Positions 1 to 6,685 of a stretch of DNA of 6,685 nucleotides are shown in pieces. Each line of letters opens with the position of its first letter. Within the stretch, counting starts at the first letter, position 1. The stretch is taken from assembly GCA_013791675.1 (NCBI GenBank), contig VMTI01000300.1, forward strand, positions 1-6,685, written 5' to 3'. Position numbers and translations under genes: made by a program. Origin of the DNA: a bacterium (GTDB taxonomy: Bacteria; CG03). The notes below the pieces were generated by a model that was not told the origin of the DNA, did not search any database, and was given only the letters and a program-made list of their open reading frames with translations.

Positions 1-1086
1 AGAGAAAGCCTGGGAAGTTTTAACGATACGGAACAGTCTTTTATTTTTTCATTCGCCTACCCGGCGAAAGAGCATCTCGCCGCCGGAGCCAATATGAAAT
101 TAGTGACGCAGGGTATTGACGGAAACCTTGCGACTTCCTTCGGCGCGGATATCGGCGTTATTTCATTTTTGAAGAGCGCAAATCTGTCTCTGTGCGTTCA
201 GAATTTGGTATCTCCGTCGTTGAAATTAAAAGACAGCGCTGAGAAATATCCCCGCAATTTGATTTTTGGAGCGAGTTCGGTTTACGGTGACGGTAAAATA
301 AAACCTTCTGCCGACATAATTGTTTCCGGCGCGGGAAAAGATAAGAGCCTGCTGTGGAAGACGGGCTGTTCATATTTGCTTTCACCCGTTTTTTCACTGA
401 GCGCTGGATTAAACTATAAAGAAATCAGCGCAGGTTTTACCGTGAAGAGTGATCGCTTGACGGTAGATTACGCGCTTGCGTTTCATGACCTCGGCATTAA
501 ACACATGCTGGGCATAAAGATGTATTTTGATACGGGCGCCGGAGATGAGGCGAAATTATATTATAGCCGCCGGAAAGAACTTGAAAAGCGCCTCGCGGAA
601 CTTCAAAAAGCGAAACAGTCCTACGACAGGCTCACTAATTCGGCGATAGAATATTTTTTAAACGGCAACTATGAACTTGCCCGCGAAGAATTTAAAAAAG
701 CGGCTATGCTCGAATCCCTTGATGACAGCGACCTTACCCAGCTTTTCAAGATTGAGATGCAAATTGATGACAAAGTGCAGAAACAAAAGCTTATCGCGCT
801 TTTTGCCGCGGCTCAGAAACAGTTAGGCAGCTCCGAATATGAGGAGTGCCTGAAAAGTGTGGCTCAAATTTTAAATATAGCGCCGGGGAATAAAAGGGCG
901 GTGCTTTTACAGTGCAGATGCCTCGCATATCAGGCTCTTAATAAAGGTGATTATGTTGATGCGGAAGGTTTTTTGAATGACGCTTTGACGGTGGATCCGG
1001 GGAATGTCGGTATTTCAAAACTGCTTCGGCGGCTCACGAAGTTCATAGAAGATAAAAAATATCTAAAAGAGGAGAAAAAGAAATGA
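1..1086 (+). CDS. PorV/PorQ-like outer-membrane beta-barrel protein with C-terminal TPR tail (5' partial)
   Basis: The reading frame is open to the window edge, so the true start lies upstream; the Met at 94 is internal because the preceding codons already read as barrel strand (SFIFSFAYP). 361 residues are visible. Residues 1 to about 180 show short alternating polar/hydrophobic strands with Gly and aromatic caps. They end in a hairpin series resembling the C-terminal end of PorV/PorQ-type barrels (LSAGLNYKEISAGFTV, LTVDYALAFHDLG, then HMLGIKMYF as the closing strand). Residues about 184-211 are a charged helix, possibly coiled coil (RRKELEKRLAELQKAKQ). Residues about 213-350 carry TPR-like helix pairs, clearest at AIEYFLNGNYELAREEFKKA and at ALNKGDYVDAEGFLNDAL followed by DPGN. 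The tail is Lys/Glu rich. The barrel should sit in the outer membrane with the TPRs in the periplasm, by family inference. The gene overlaps the next by 4 nt. Substrate and role are unknown; PorV of type IX secretion is only a structural relative. Confidence 0.75.
   Translation, partial: RESLGSFNDTEQSFIFSFAYPAKEHLAAGANMKLVTQGIDGNLATSFGADIGVISFLKSANLSLCVQNLVSPSLKLKDSAEKYPRNLIFGASSVYGDGKIKPSADIIVSGAGKDKSLLWKTGCSYLLSPVFSLSAGLNYKEISAGFTVKSDRLTVDYALAFHDLGIKHMLGIKMYFDTGAGDEAKLYYSRRKELEKRLAELQKAKQSYDRLTNSAIEYFLNGNYELAREEFKKAAMLESLDDSDLTQLFKIEMQIDDKVQKQKLIALFAAAQKQLGSSEYEECLKSVAQILNIAPGNKRAVLLQCRCLAYQALNKGDYVDAEGFLNDALTVDPGNVGISKLLRRLTKFIEDKKYLKEEKKK
1068..1074 (+). promoter_or_regulatory. Ribosome binding site for the TPR-TM-HEAT gene
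   Basis: AGAGGAG lies 8 nt before the ATG at 1083, inside the end of the upstream coding region. With the ATGA stop/start overlap at 1083-1086, it fixes the start of the second gene and indicates coupled translation. Confidence 0.7.
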
Positions 1087-2252
1087 AAAAAAATTTAGTT
1101 ATTATTCTTTTTTTGGCTGTGTTCCAGAATCTTTCCGCCGAGACGGCGAAAGATATTTTCAACAAAGCTGTGGCGGGTTATATCAAAGGAGATAAAACGG
1201 ACAGTGTAGAACTGATGGAAGCAGCTTTAAGTATGGACGGGCAAAACAGTGAAATGAAAGAATTTTTTGTTAAAATTCTCACAGAATACGGTTCTGAAAG
1301 TTTTTTGGCGAATGATTATGTTTCCGCCGGAGATTATCTTAAAAAAGCGGGGAAAATTGATCCCGAAAACAAAGAGATAAAAAAAATGCTTCTTTTGTGC
1401 GGCCGGATGACGGAGACTGAAACGCTTGCGGAATCTTCCGCCGGGAAAGGGGAAGGCCTGAGCGAGTTAGTCAGAGAATTCAAAAAACAGAAAGATAAAT
1501 TCTCCGCTAATTTTAATTACAGTATAGAAACGATAAACAGCCTGCTGAAACAGAGTGAAAACGAAAGGGCGGATCTTGTTAAAGAGATTGCCTCGCAGAG
1601 GGCGGCGGACAGGGCTAAAATGAATAAAATAATAATTTTTGGTATTGTGGCGCTTGTGCTAATTCTTTTTTTAGCTTTTTTTATCACGCATAACATTATG
1701 CGCAGATTTGTTGAAGGAAGAGAGATTGCCACGCTGGAGCATCAGAGAAAAATAATGAATGAACTGCGTGCCGGAGCTTTGGTTCATACATCGCTTCCTC
1801 CGCTTGTAAGAAATTCCACACATGAGATAATAACGGACATTGACCCCATAATAAGAGAAAAAGCCAGAAGAATAGAACTTATTGAGGAAGAACTGAAAAC
1901 GGAAAATGATCCGAACATTGCGACAACTTTCTTTTTGCCTTACCTGGATGACATCAATAACAGAGTGCGGGCGAATGCGGCTAAAGCTCTTTATCGTCAT
2001 AACAAGAGGCTTGCGCTTGTCACGTTCAAAAATATGATTTCAAGCGCGGATGAATGGATGAGGTCCAGCGCCGTGTGGGCGCTCGGCGAAATTGCCGATG
2101 ATGAGACAGTTGGTTTAATCACGCTCCTAAAAAACGAGAAAAAATTACGCGTTAGGGGCCAGATAAAAGCGACTTTGGACAAATTACTTAAAAGGACAGA
2201 TGTGTCCGGCGGGGTTAAGGCCATCGCCGCCGAAATGCTGAAAGCTCTCTAA
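1083..2252 (+). CDS. Envelope protein: signal peptide, TPR-like helices, one TM segment, C-terminal HEAT repeats
   Basis: 389 residues; I do not recognise a named family. Residues 1-19 form a signal peptide or N-terminal anchor: KK, then a hydrophobic run, ending NLSA before ETAKD. Residues about 22-105 hold two TPR-like helix pairs (FNKAVAGYIKGDKTDSVELM; FLANDYVSAGDYLKKAGKIDPEN). Residues about 107-180 are charged and helical, probably a stalk. Residues 183-202 are a strong transmembrane segment (IIIFGIVALVLILFLAFFIT) followed by HNIMRRF. Residues about 205-275 are a charged helical linker. Residues 276-372 resemble HEAT / PBS-lyase-type repeats, best seen at NNRVRANAAKALYRHNK and EWMRSSAVWALGEIADDETV. 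If the signal peptide is used, the TPRs face the periplasm and the HEAT domain the cytoplasm. It overlaps the barrel gene by ATGA, so the two products probably work together. HEAT domains usually bind proteins; the partner is unknown. No catalytic motif is visible. Confidence 0.75.
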   Translation: MKKNLVIILFLAVFQNLSAETAKDIFNKAVAGYIKGDKTDSVELMEAALSMDGQNSEMKEFFVKILTEYGSESFLANDYVSAGDYLKKAGKIDPENKEIKKMLLLCGRMTETETLAESSAGKGEGLSELVREFKKQKDKFSANFNYSIETINSLLKQSENERADLVKEIASQRAADRAKMNKIIIFGIVALVLILFLAFFITHNIMRRFVEGREIATLEHQRKIMNELRAGALVHTSLPPLVRNSTHEIITDIDPIIREKARRIELIEEELKTENDPNIATTFFLPYLDDINNRVRANAAKALYRHNKRLALVTFKNMISSADEWMRSSAVWALGEIADDETVGLITLLKNEKKLRVRGQIKATLDKLLKRTDVSGGVKAIAAEMLKAL

Positions 2253-2311
2253 AATACCCCGTCTAATTTTTTTTGGTGGCATATAAGTGAGTAATAAACT
2301 AAAATAGCGTT
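2253..2311. other. Short AT-rich gap between the HEAT-protein gene and dus
   Basis: The 59-nt spacer has an 8-T run at 2267-2274 but no GC-rich stem before it, so it is not a convincing intrinsic terminator. A poor promoter-like pair (TTGGTG at 2273-2278 and TAAACT at 2295-2300, 16 nt apart) can be drawn, but it would leave almost no leader. Read-through from the upstream genes into dus is therefore plausible. Confidence 0.4.
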
Positions 2312-3325
2312 ATGATAAAAATTGGCGCTAAAGTTTTTAACACGAAAGTTTTTCTGGCCCCCCTTTCAGGATGTTCTGACCTTTCTTTCAGGCTGATATG
2401 CCGTGAACACGGGGCGCAAATGGCTTTTTTTGAGATGCTCTCATCCGATGCTCTCATCAGAGACAGTGCAAAAACCTTTGGTATGCTTAAAAGCGCTACG
2501 GCTGACGCGCCTATAGCCGGACAGCTTCTCGGTTCCGTGCCGGAGATTATGCTTGAGGCGGCTTTAATTATGGAAGAACGCGCGAGCGTGGAATTTATAG
2601 ATGTGAACGCCGCGTGCCCCGTCAGAAAAGTTGTCGTTAACGGGTCCGGCGCCGCGCTTTTCAACACGCCGGAAAAACTTTTTGCCATAATAAAAATTCT
2701 TGCCCGGAAGTCGGGACTCCCCGTTACGGTGAAGCTCCGAACCGGTTTTGACGAGCCTGATATAAAAAAACTTGTTGAGATAGCGAGAGGCTGTGAGGAC
2801 GCAGGGGTATCCGCCATCTTTCTGCATGGCAGGACTCGCGCGCAATTATACTCCGGCGGCGTGGATTACGATGCCATCAAAAAGGTAAAAGAAAACGTTA
2901 ATGTTCCTGTTTTCGGCTCCGGTGATATTTTGTCGCCGGCTCTGGCGAAGAAGATGCTGGATGACACCGGCTGCGACGGAATTATTGTCGCCCGCGGGGC
3001 GATGGGGAATCCATGGCTCTTTAAAGACATAAACGATTTTCTCAAAGACGGATTTTGCCAGCCTTCGCGTGATAAAAAATACCGGTTGGATGTTCTAAAA
3101 AAGCATATTTCGTATATCAAAAAATATTCGGAACTTCCCCCACGCACGCCGCGGCGCATCCCGGGCGCATCCGAAACGCATTCTGTGAAGTCTTCGATAG
3201 GGCTGATGAGAAAAGCCGCTCTATGGTATCTGAAAGGCTTTGCTCTCGCCGCCTCCGCCCGCGGAAAGGTGACGTCCGCGCAAAATTACGAGGAGCTGCT
3301 CAAAATTCTGGATAAATTGGTCTAA
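2312..3325 (+). CDS. dus: tRNA-dihydrouridine synthase (Dus family, DusB-like)
   Basis: This is an FMN-dependent enzyme that reduces specific uridines in tRNA to dihydrouridine using NAD(P)H, in the cytoplasm. The 337 residues are close to the usual family length (about 320-350). The TIM-barrel motifs appear in order: FLAPLSGCSDLSFR near residue 14; VNAACPVRKVV near 98 with the catalytic Cys of the N-x-x-CP motif; GSGAALF; VTVKLRTGF with the FMN-site Lys; IFLHGRTRAQLYSG; FGSGDI; and IIVARGAMGNPWLF. The C-terminal helical domain ends in WYLKG. The start at 2312 fits because the N-terminus (MIKIGAKVFNTKVFLAP) has normal family spacing, although no clear Shine-Dalgarno precedes it. Oddities are a GC-rich Pro/Arg insertion at residues 275-291, and RKAALWY where E. 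coli DusB has RKHVSWY. Family assignment is very secure. The subfamily and the target uridine position cannot be decided from sequence alone. Confidence 0.95.
   Translation: MIKIGAKVFNTKVFLAPLSGCSDLSFRLICREHGAQMAFFEMLSSDALIRDSAKTFGMLKSATADAPIAGQLLGSVPEIMLEAALIMEERASVEFIDVNAACPVRKVVVNGSGAALFNTPEKLFAIIKILARKSGLPVTVKLRTGFDEPDIKKLVEIARGCEDAGVSAIFLHGRTRAQLYSGGVDYDAIKKVKENVNVPVFGSGDILSPALAKKMLDDTGCDGIIVARGAMGNPWLFKDINDFLKDGFCQPSRDKKYRLDVLKKHISYIKKYSELPPRTPRRIPGASETHSVKSSIGLMRKAALWYLKGFALAASARGKVTSAQNYEELLKILDKLV
3134..3184 (+). repeat. GC-rich in-frame insertion in dus with palindrome and short direct repeat
   Basis: About 51 nt of roughly 70% GC interrupts an otherwise AT-richer gene. It contains a perfect 10-bp palindrome CGCCGCGGCG at 3147-3156, a CCCGGG site at 3160-3165, and a 9-bp direct repeat GGCGCATCC at 3153-3161 and 3164-3172. 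It encodes Pro/Arg-rich residues 275-291 (LPPRTPRRIPGASETHS). These fall between the helices that E. coli DusB joins with a short loop. This may be a small palindromic element carried in frame, or just a lineage-specific loop. Confidence 0.4.
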
Positions 3326-3352
3326 CGCCTAGCGGTTGTAGAAAAAAGGGCT

Positions 3353-6300
3353 TTAGATTTCAGCGAGTTTTTTGTAATGGGCGTAGCGCGCAAGCATGGC
3401 TTTTTCGGCGTGCGCGAAAAGATCTTCGGCTCTGTCGGGGAAAAGTTTTTTGATAGAACTGAACCGCACCTCGCTGCGTATAAAATCCTGGAATTTACCG
3501 TTTGGCTCTTTTGATTCCAGTTTTAACGGGTTTTTCCCTTCTTCCGCCAGAAGAGGGTTGAAACGGTAGAGAGGCCAGTAGCCGCATTCAACGGCAAGTT
3601 TTTCCTCTTCCACGGATTTGGACATATTAAGGCCGTGATTTATACAGGGAGAATAGCAGATTATAAGAGACGGGCCGTCGTATGCTTCCGCTTCGCTGAT
3701 GGCGTTAAGGAACTGCTGTTTGTTAGCTCCTAAAGCGCAGCTTGCCACATAAACATAGCCGTAAGACATGGTCATAAGGCCAAGGTCTTTCTTCTTTATT
3801 TCCTTCCCGGATATTGCGAATTTCGCGGCAGCTCCCATCTGCGTGGCTTTTGACGCCTGTCCGCCTGTGTTAGAATAAACTTCTGTGTCCAGCACCATCA
3901 CATTTATATTTTTTTTCGCCGCCAAAACATGGTCCAGTCCGCCGTAGCCTATGTCATAAGCCCAGCCGTCTCCGCCGAAACACCACACGCTTTTGTCCAC
4001 AAAATAATCTTTCAGCTCAATCACTTTGCTTATTATTTTTTTGTCGTCCCCCGTAGATTTTTCAAGAGCGTTTTGAAGAAGCTCGCGGGTTTCGGAGGCC
4101 GCTTTTTTGGCCTCGCTGTCAGTCGTGCCCCATAGCGCGACATTTTTTTTCAGCGCTTCTGTTAAGGGCGGTGCAATATTTTTCTCAATCAAAAGTGTTA
4201 TGTTTGAAAGAAGCTGTTTTCTGTTTGAATCCACGGCCAGCCGCATGCCGAAACCGTATTCGGCGTTGTCTTCAAAAAGAGAGTTTGCCCAAGCCGGCCC
4301 TGTGCCTTCTTTTGTTTTGCAGTAGGGTATTGTCGGGAATGTGCCGCCGTAAATAGATGAACATCCTGTTGCGTTGGCAATTATCATCCTCTTTCCGAAA
4401 AGCTGGGTGACGTTTTTTATGTAGGCCGATTCGCCGCATCCGGCGCAGGCGCCTGAAAATTCAAAAAGAGGCTTGCGGAACTGTGACCCCTTGACGGTGG
4501 TTATTTTCACTCCGTCAGTTATATCGTCGGGAAGATTTTCAAAGAAATCGGTATTTTCAGAAGAACCTTTTTTTCTTTCACCGTCTATAGGACTCATAAT
4601 AAGAGCGTCGGCGGGGCAGGTGTTGACGCAGTTGCCGCAACCCGTGCAGTCTTCGGCATAGACCTGCAGCCGGTATTTAAGGCCTTTGTCGTTTTTTGTT
4701 TTTGACTCAACCGTTTCAAAACTTTCCGGCGCTGTTTTGAGATTTTCGGGGGTAATTTGTTTTGCTCTTATCACTGCATGAGGGCAGACGAATGAGCATT
4801 GATTGCACTGTATACATTTATCTGAAATCCAATGAGGCACTTCCGGCGCGATGCCTCTTTTTTCAAGTTTCGCGGTGCCGGTAGGTACGGAACCGTCTAT
4901 TGTCATTTGTGAAACGGGTATGCCGTCGCCTTTTAGGCGCATCACGGGTTCTATTATGTTTCTCTCAAATTTGCCTGCGCCGTCGGGTAAGAGTTTTTTT
5001 ATCGCGGCGGACACTGATGCTTTTTCCGGGATCTTCAGCTTTACAAGGGCAACGGCTGTCTTGTCCACTGCTGTCCAATTTATATTGACAATCGTGTCGC
5101 CTTTGGCGCCGTAAGTTTTTTTGATGCTTTTTTTGAGAAGCTCAATTGCCTCTTTTTCAGGCAGTACGCCGGATATTTTGAAAAAGGCGGCAAGCATCAC
5201 CGTGTTGATACGCAGGCCCAATCCCACGTCCTGGGATATTTTGAGGGCGTTGATAGCGTAAAGCTGTATCTTTTTTTCGCGTATAGTGTTTTGCATATCC
5301 GAAGTCAGGCTTTCAAAGACTTTAGCGCTTTCCACTGGCGAATTAATGAGAAAAATTCCTCCTTCTTTTATCCCCTCAAGTATGTCGTAGCGTCCTATGT
5401 ATTCCGGTTTGTGAAGCGCGACAAAATCAAATTGCGCGGGCAGGTAGGGCGACTGTATTTTTTCTTTTCCGAAACGCAGATAGGAGATTGTTATGCCGCC
5501 GGATTTTTTGGAATCATAAACGAAATATCCCTGAGCGTTCATGTCTGTGTTGTCTCCGATTATTTTAATGGCGTTTTTACATGCGCCGACGGTGCCGTCA
5601 GAGCCGTAGCCCCAGAACTTACTTTTAACAGTGCTGTCGGGTTCGGAAATTATTTTTTCTTTGACTGTCACGGAAGTGTTTGTCACATCGTCGTTTATTC
5701 CCACCGTGAAACCGTGCTTACCTGCGGAGTCCAAATGGTCATAAACCGCTTTCACCATAGACGGCGTAAATTCTTTTGAAGAGAGGCCGTAGCGTCCGCC
5801 TATTATTTTTATGTTTTTGTTTGGGAACGTCGCAATAACGTCCAGATAAAGAGGCTCGCCTATGGAGCCGGGTTCTTTCGTTCTGTCGAGAACGGCTATT
5901 TTTTTCACGGATTCCGGTATTTCGGACACTAAATCCGCCGCGGAAAAAGGGCGGTAAAGACGCACTTTTACGGCTCCGACTTTTTCGCCGCGAGCGGTGA
6001 GATAATTGACGGTTTCTTCTATAGTGTCGCAGCCCGAACCCATGGCTATGATAATTCTGTCAGCATCGGGGGCGCCCGTGTATTCAAAGAGTTTGTAATT
6101 TCTGCCTGTTTTTTCGCCCACGATTTTCATGTATTTTTTCACAATGCCGGGAATTGCCAGATAATAGTTGTTGGCCGTTTCTCTTCCCTGAAAATAAACA
6201 TCGGGGTTTTGCGCCCCGACTTTCGCGAAGGGCCTGTTGGGATTGAGGCCGCGAGCCCTGAAATTTTCCACATAGCGCATATCAAGAAGTTCGGCCATCA

Positions 6301-6592
6301 TTTCATAAGGCAGCACTTCCACCTTTTGTATTTCATGAGATGTTCTGAAGCCGTCAAAGAAGTTGAGAAAGGGAATACTTGCCTCCAGCGTCGCGAGATG
6401 CCCCACCAGGGCAAGGTCCATAGTTTCCTGTATGGATGAGGCCGCGAGCATAGCGAAACCGGTGTTCCTTGCCGACATAACATCGGAATGGTCGCCGAAT
6501 ATGGAAAGAGACTGGCACGCAAGAGATCTTGCCGTGACATGAAAAACCGCAGGCAGAAGTTCTCCCGCGATTTTGTGCATATTAGCCTGCAT
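3353..6592 (-). CDS. nifJ: Pyruvate:ferredoxin (flavodoxin) oxidoreductase, N-terminally short
   Basis: Catalyses pyruvate + CoA + oxidised ferredoxin/flavodoxin to acetyl-CoA + CO2 + reduced carrier, in the cytoplasm. 1079 residues against about 1170-1200 usual. In order: remnant of the pyruvate-binding domain I (GELLPAVFHVTARS, LSIFGDHSDVMSAR) at 1 to about 160; domain II with VKVRLYRPF near 205-216 and LDRTKEPGS; EKR-type segment near 348-405 (YFVYDSKKSGGITIS); gamma-type domain; two ferredoxin-like 4Fe-4S motifs at C593/C596/C599/C603 and C649/C652/C655/C659; proximal-cluster cysteines C716, C719, C744 and C983; TPP/Mg site GDGWAYDIG at 874-882 and DTEVYSNTGGQ from 902. Arg22 and Asn908 match active-site Arg114 and Asn996 of Desulfovibrio africanus PFOR. 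About 92 N-terminal residues are absent, including the equivalents of Thr31 and Glu64. An in-frame TGA lies two codons upstream of the ATG, and no homologous coding is seen in other frames up to the window edge. The rest is intact. Function is uncertain unless the missing part is supplied separately. Convergent with dus. Confidence 0.93.
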   Translation of the reverse strand: MQANMHKIAGELLPAVFHVTARSLACQSLSIFGDHSDVMSARNTGFAMLAASSIQETMDLALVGHLATLEASIPFLNFFDGFRTSHEIQKVEVLPYEMMAELLDMRYVENFRARGLNPNRPFAKVGAQNPDVYFQGRETANNYYLAIPGIVKKYMKIVGEKTGRNYKLFEYTGAPDADRIIIAMGSGCDTIEETVNYLTARGEKVGAVKVRLYRPFSAADLVSEIPESVKKIAVLDRTKEPGSIGEPLYLDVIATFPNKNIKIIGGRYGLSSKEFTPSMVKAVYDHLDSAGKHGFTVGINDDVTNTSVTVKEKIISEPDSTVKSKFWGYGSDGTVGACKNAIKIIGDNTDMNAQGYFVYDSKKSGGITISYLRFGKEKIQSPYLPAQFDFVALHKPEYIGRYDILEGIKEGGIFLINSPVESAKVFESLTSDMQNTIREKKIQLYAINALKISQDVGLGLRINTVMLAAFFKISGVLPEKEAIELLKKSIKKTYGAKGDTIVNINWTAVDKTAVALVKLKIPEKASVSAAIKKLLPDGAGKFERNIIEPVMRLKGDGIPVSQMTIDGSVPTGTAKLEKRGIAPEVPHWISDKCIQCNQCSFVCPHAVIRAKQITPENLKTAPESFETVESKTKNDKGLKYRLQVYAEDCTGCGNCVNTCPADALIMSPIDGERKKGSSENTDFFENLPDDITDGVKITTVKGSQFRKPLFEFSGACAGCGESAYIKNVTQLFGKRMIIANATGCSSIYGGTFPTIPYCKTKEGTGPAWANSLFEDNAEYGFGMRLAVDSNRKQLLSNITLLIEKNIAPPLTEALKKNVALWGTTDSEAKKAASETRELLQNALEKSTGDDKKIISKVIELKDYFVDKSVWCFGGDGWAYDIGYGGLDHVLAAKKNINVMVLDTEVYSNTGGQASKATQMGAAAKFAISGKEIKKKDLGLMTMSYGYVYVASCALGANKQQFLNAISEAEAYDGPSLIICYSPCINHGLNMSKSVEEEKLAVECGYWPLYRFNPLLAEEGKNPLKLESKEPNGKFQDFIRSEVRFSSIKKLFPDRAEDLFAHAEKAMLARYAHYKKLAEI

Positions 6593-6600
6593 TATTCATA

Positions 6601-6606
6601 CTCCCT
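6601..6606 (-). promoter_or_regulatory. Ribosome binding site of the short nifJ frame
   Basis: On the minus strand AGGGAG stands 8 nt before the ATG at 6592, an ideal arrangement. It supports genuine initiation at the shortened start rather than an annotation artefact. Confidence 0.6.
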
Positions 6607-6650
6607 GGAAAAAATAAAATTTTAGGATTTAATGGCAAAAATCCCATTTG

Positions 6651-6675
6651 ATAATAGCATTTTTTCTTGATTATA
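6651..6675 (-). promoter_or_regulatory. Candidate nifJ promoter: two -10-like elements
   Basis: Reading the minus strand, a perfect TATAAT lies at 6675-6670; its -35 would fall outside the window. An extended -10 (TGCTATTAT, 6659-6651) follows, with no good -35 at 17 nt. Either would give a leader of roughly 50-70 nt before the nifJ ATG. The stretch is AT-rich, so chance matches are possible. Confidence 0.35.
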
Positions 6676-6685
6676 AAGACTGTCA

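Noticed and set aside
94..96. ATG at 94 as the start of the barrel gene, with GGAG a few bases upstream.
   Set aside because: The frame stays open to position 1 and the upstream codons read as a barrel strand, so this is an internal Met of a gene cut by the window edge.
2253..2275. Possible intrinsic terminator after the HEAT-protein gene (8-T run).
   Set aside because: No stable stem precedes the T run.
2299..2817. 172-codon open frame on the - strand opposite dus.
   Set aside because: It is antisense to conserved Dus motifs, with Ser/Ala-rich shadow composition and no sign of being a gene.
3326..3358. Weak dyads (CGCCTAGCG and AAAGGGCTTT) as a bidirectional terminator between dus and nifJ.
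   Set aside because: Stems are only 3-4 bp with tiny loops, too weak to call.
5291..5779. 162-codon open frame on the + strand opposite nifJ.
   Set aside because: It lies wholly inside the well-conserved nifJ coding region, has no recognisable domain, and is an antisense shadow.
6582..6599. Five-codon mini-frame (MNNAG) overlapping the nifJ start as a leader peptide.
   Set aside because: Its ATG is a single base from the Shine-Dalgarno, too close for initiation; it is likely chance.
6631..6648. Hairpin AATGG / CCATT in the nifJ leader as a regulatory element.
   Set aside because: A 5-bp AT-rich stem is expected by chance, and no riboswitch-like conserved core is visible.

Overview
The window reads as chromosomal DNA from an anaerobic, Gram-negative-type bacterium with an outer membrane. 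It holds a PorV/PorQ-like outer-membrane barrel, envelope proteins rich in TPR and HEAT repeats, a tRNA dihydrouridine synthase and a pyruvate:ferredoxin oxidoreductase. Base composition looks mid-40s %GC by eye. The combination resembles Elusimicrobiota or Omnitrophota-type genomes, but that placement is an inference from gene flavour and is not proven here.

Layout, left to right. (1) Positions 1-1086, + strand: the 3' part of a gene whose start lies outside the window. It encodes the C-terminal half of a PorV-like beta-barrel, then a helical linker and a TPR-type tail. (2) Positions 1083-2252, + strand: overlaps the first gene by ATGA, so the two are very probably translationally coupled. 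It encodes an envelope protein with a signal peptide, TPR-like helices, one transmembrane segment and a C-terminal HEAT-repeat domain. (3) Positions 2312-3325, + strand: a Dus-family tRNA-dihydrouridine synthase, 59 nt downstream, carrying a short GC-rich in-frame insertion. (4) Positions 3353-6592, - strand: a large nifJ-type pyruvate:ferredoxin oxidoreductase, convergent with dus across only 27 nt. (5) Positions 6593-6685: the nifJ leader, with a good ribosome binding site and promoter-like -10 elements.

The first two genes probably form one envelope module with an outer-membrane barrel, TPRs facing the periplasm, and an inner-membrane anchor with a cytoplasmic HEAT domain. Their function is unknown. 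Dus modifies tRNA and may simply be co-transcribed with them. NifJ stands apart on the other strand; it would oxidise pyruvate to acetyl-CoA and reduce ferredoxin or flavodoxin, as expected of a fermenter.

The most notable anomaly is that the NifJ reading frame lacks about 90 N-terminal residues present in normal family members. It starts abruptly at a Met inside a conserved block, has its own Shine-Dalgarno, and has an in-frame stop just upstream. No RNA genes, CRISPR arrays, insertion sequences or convincing intrinsic terminators were found. No clearly new biological system can be demonstrated from this window; the coupled barrel-TPR / TPR-TM-HEAT pair is the nearest candidate.
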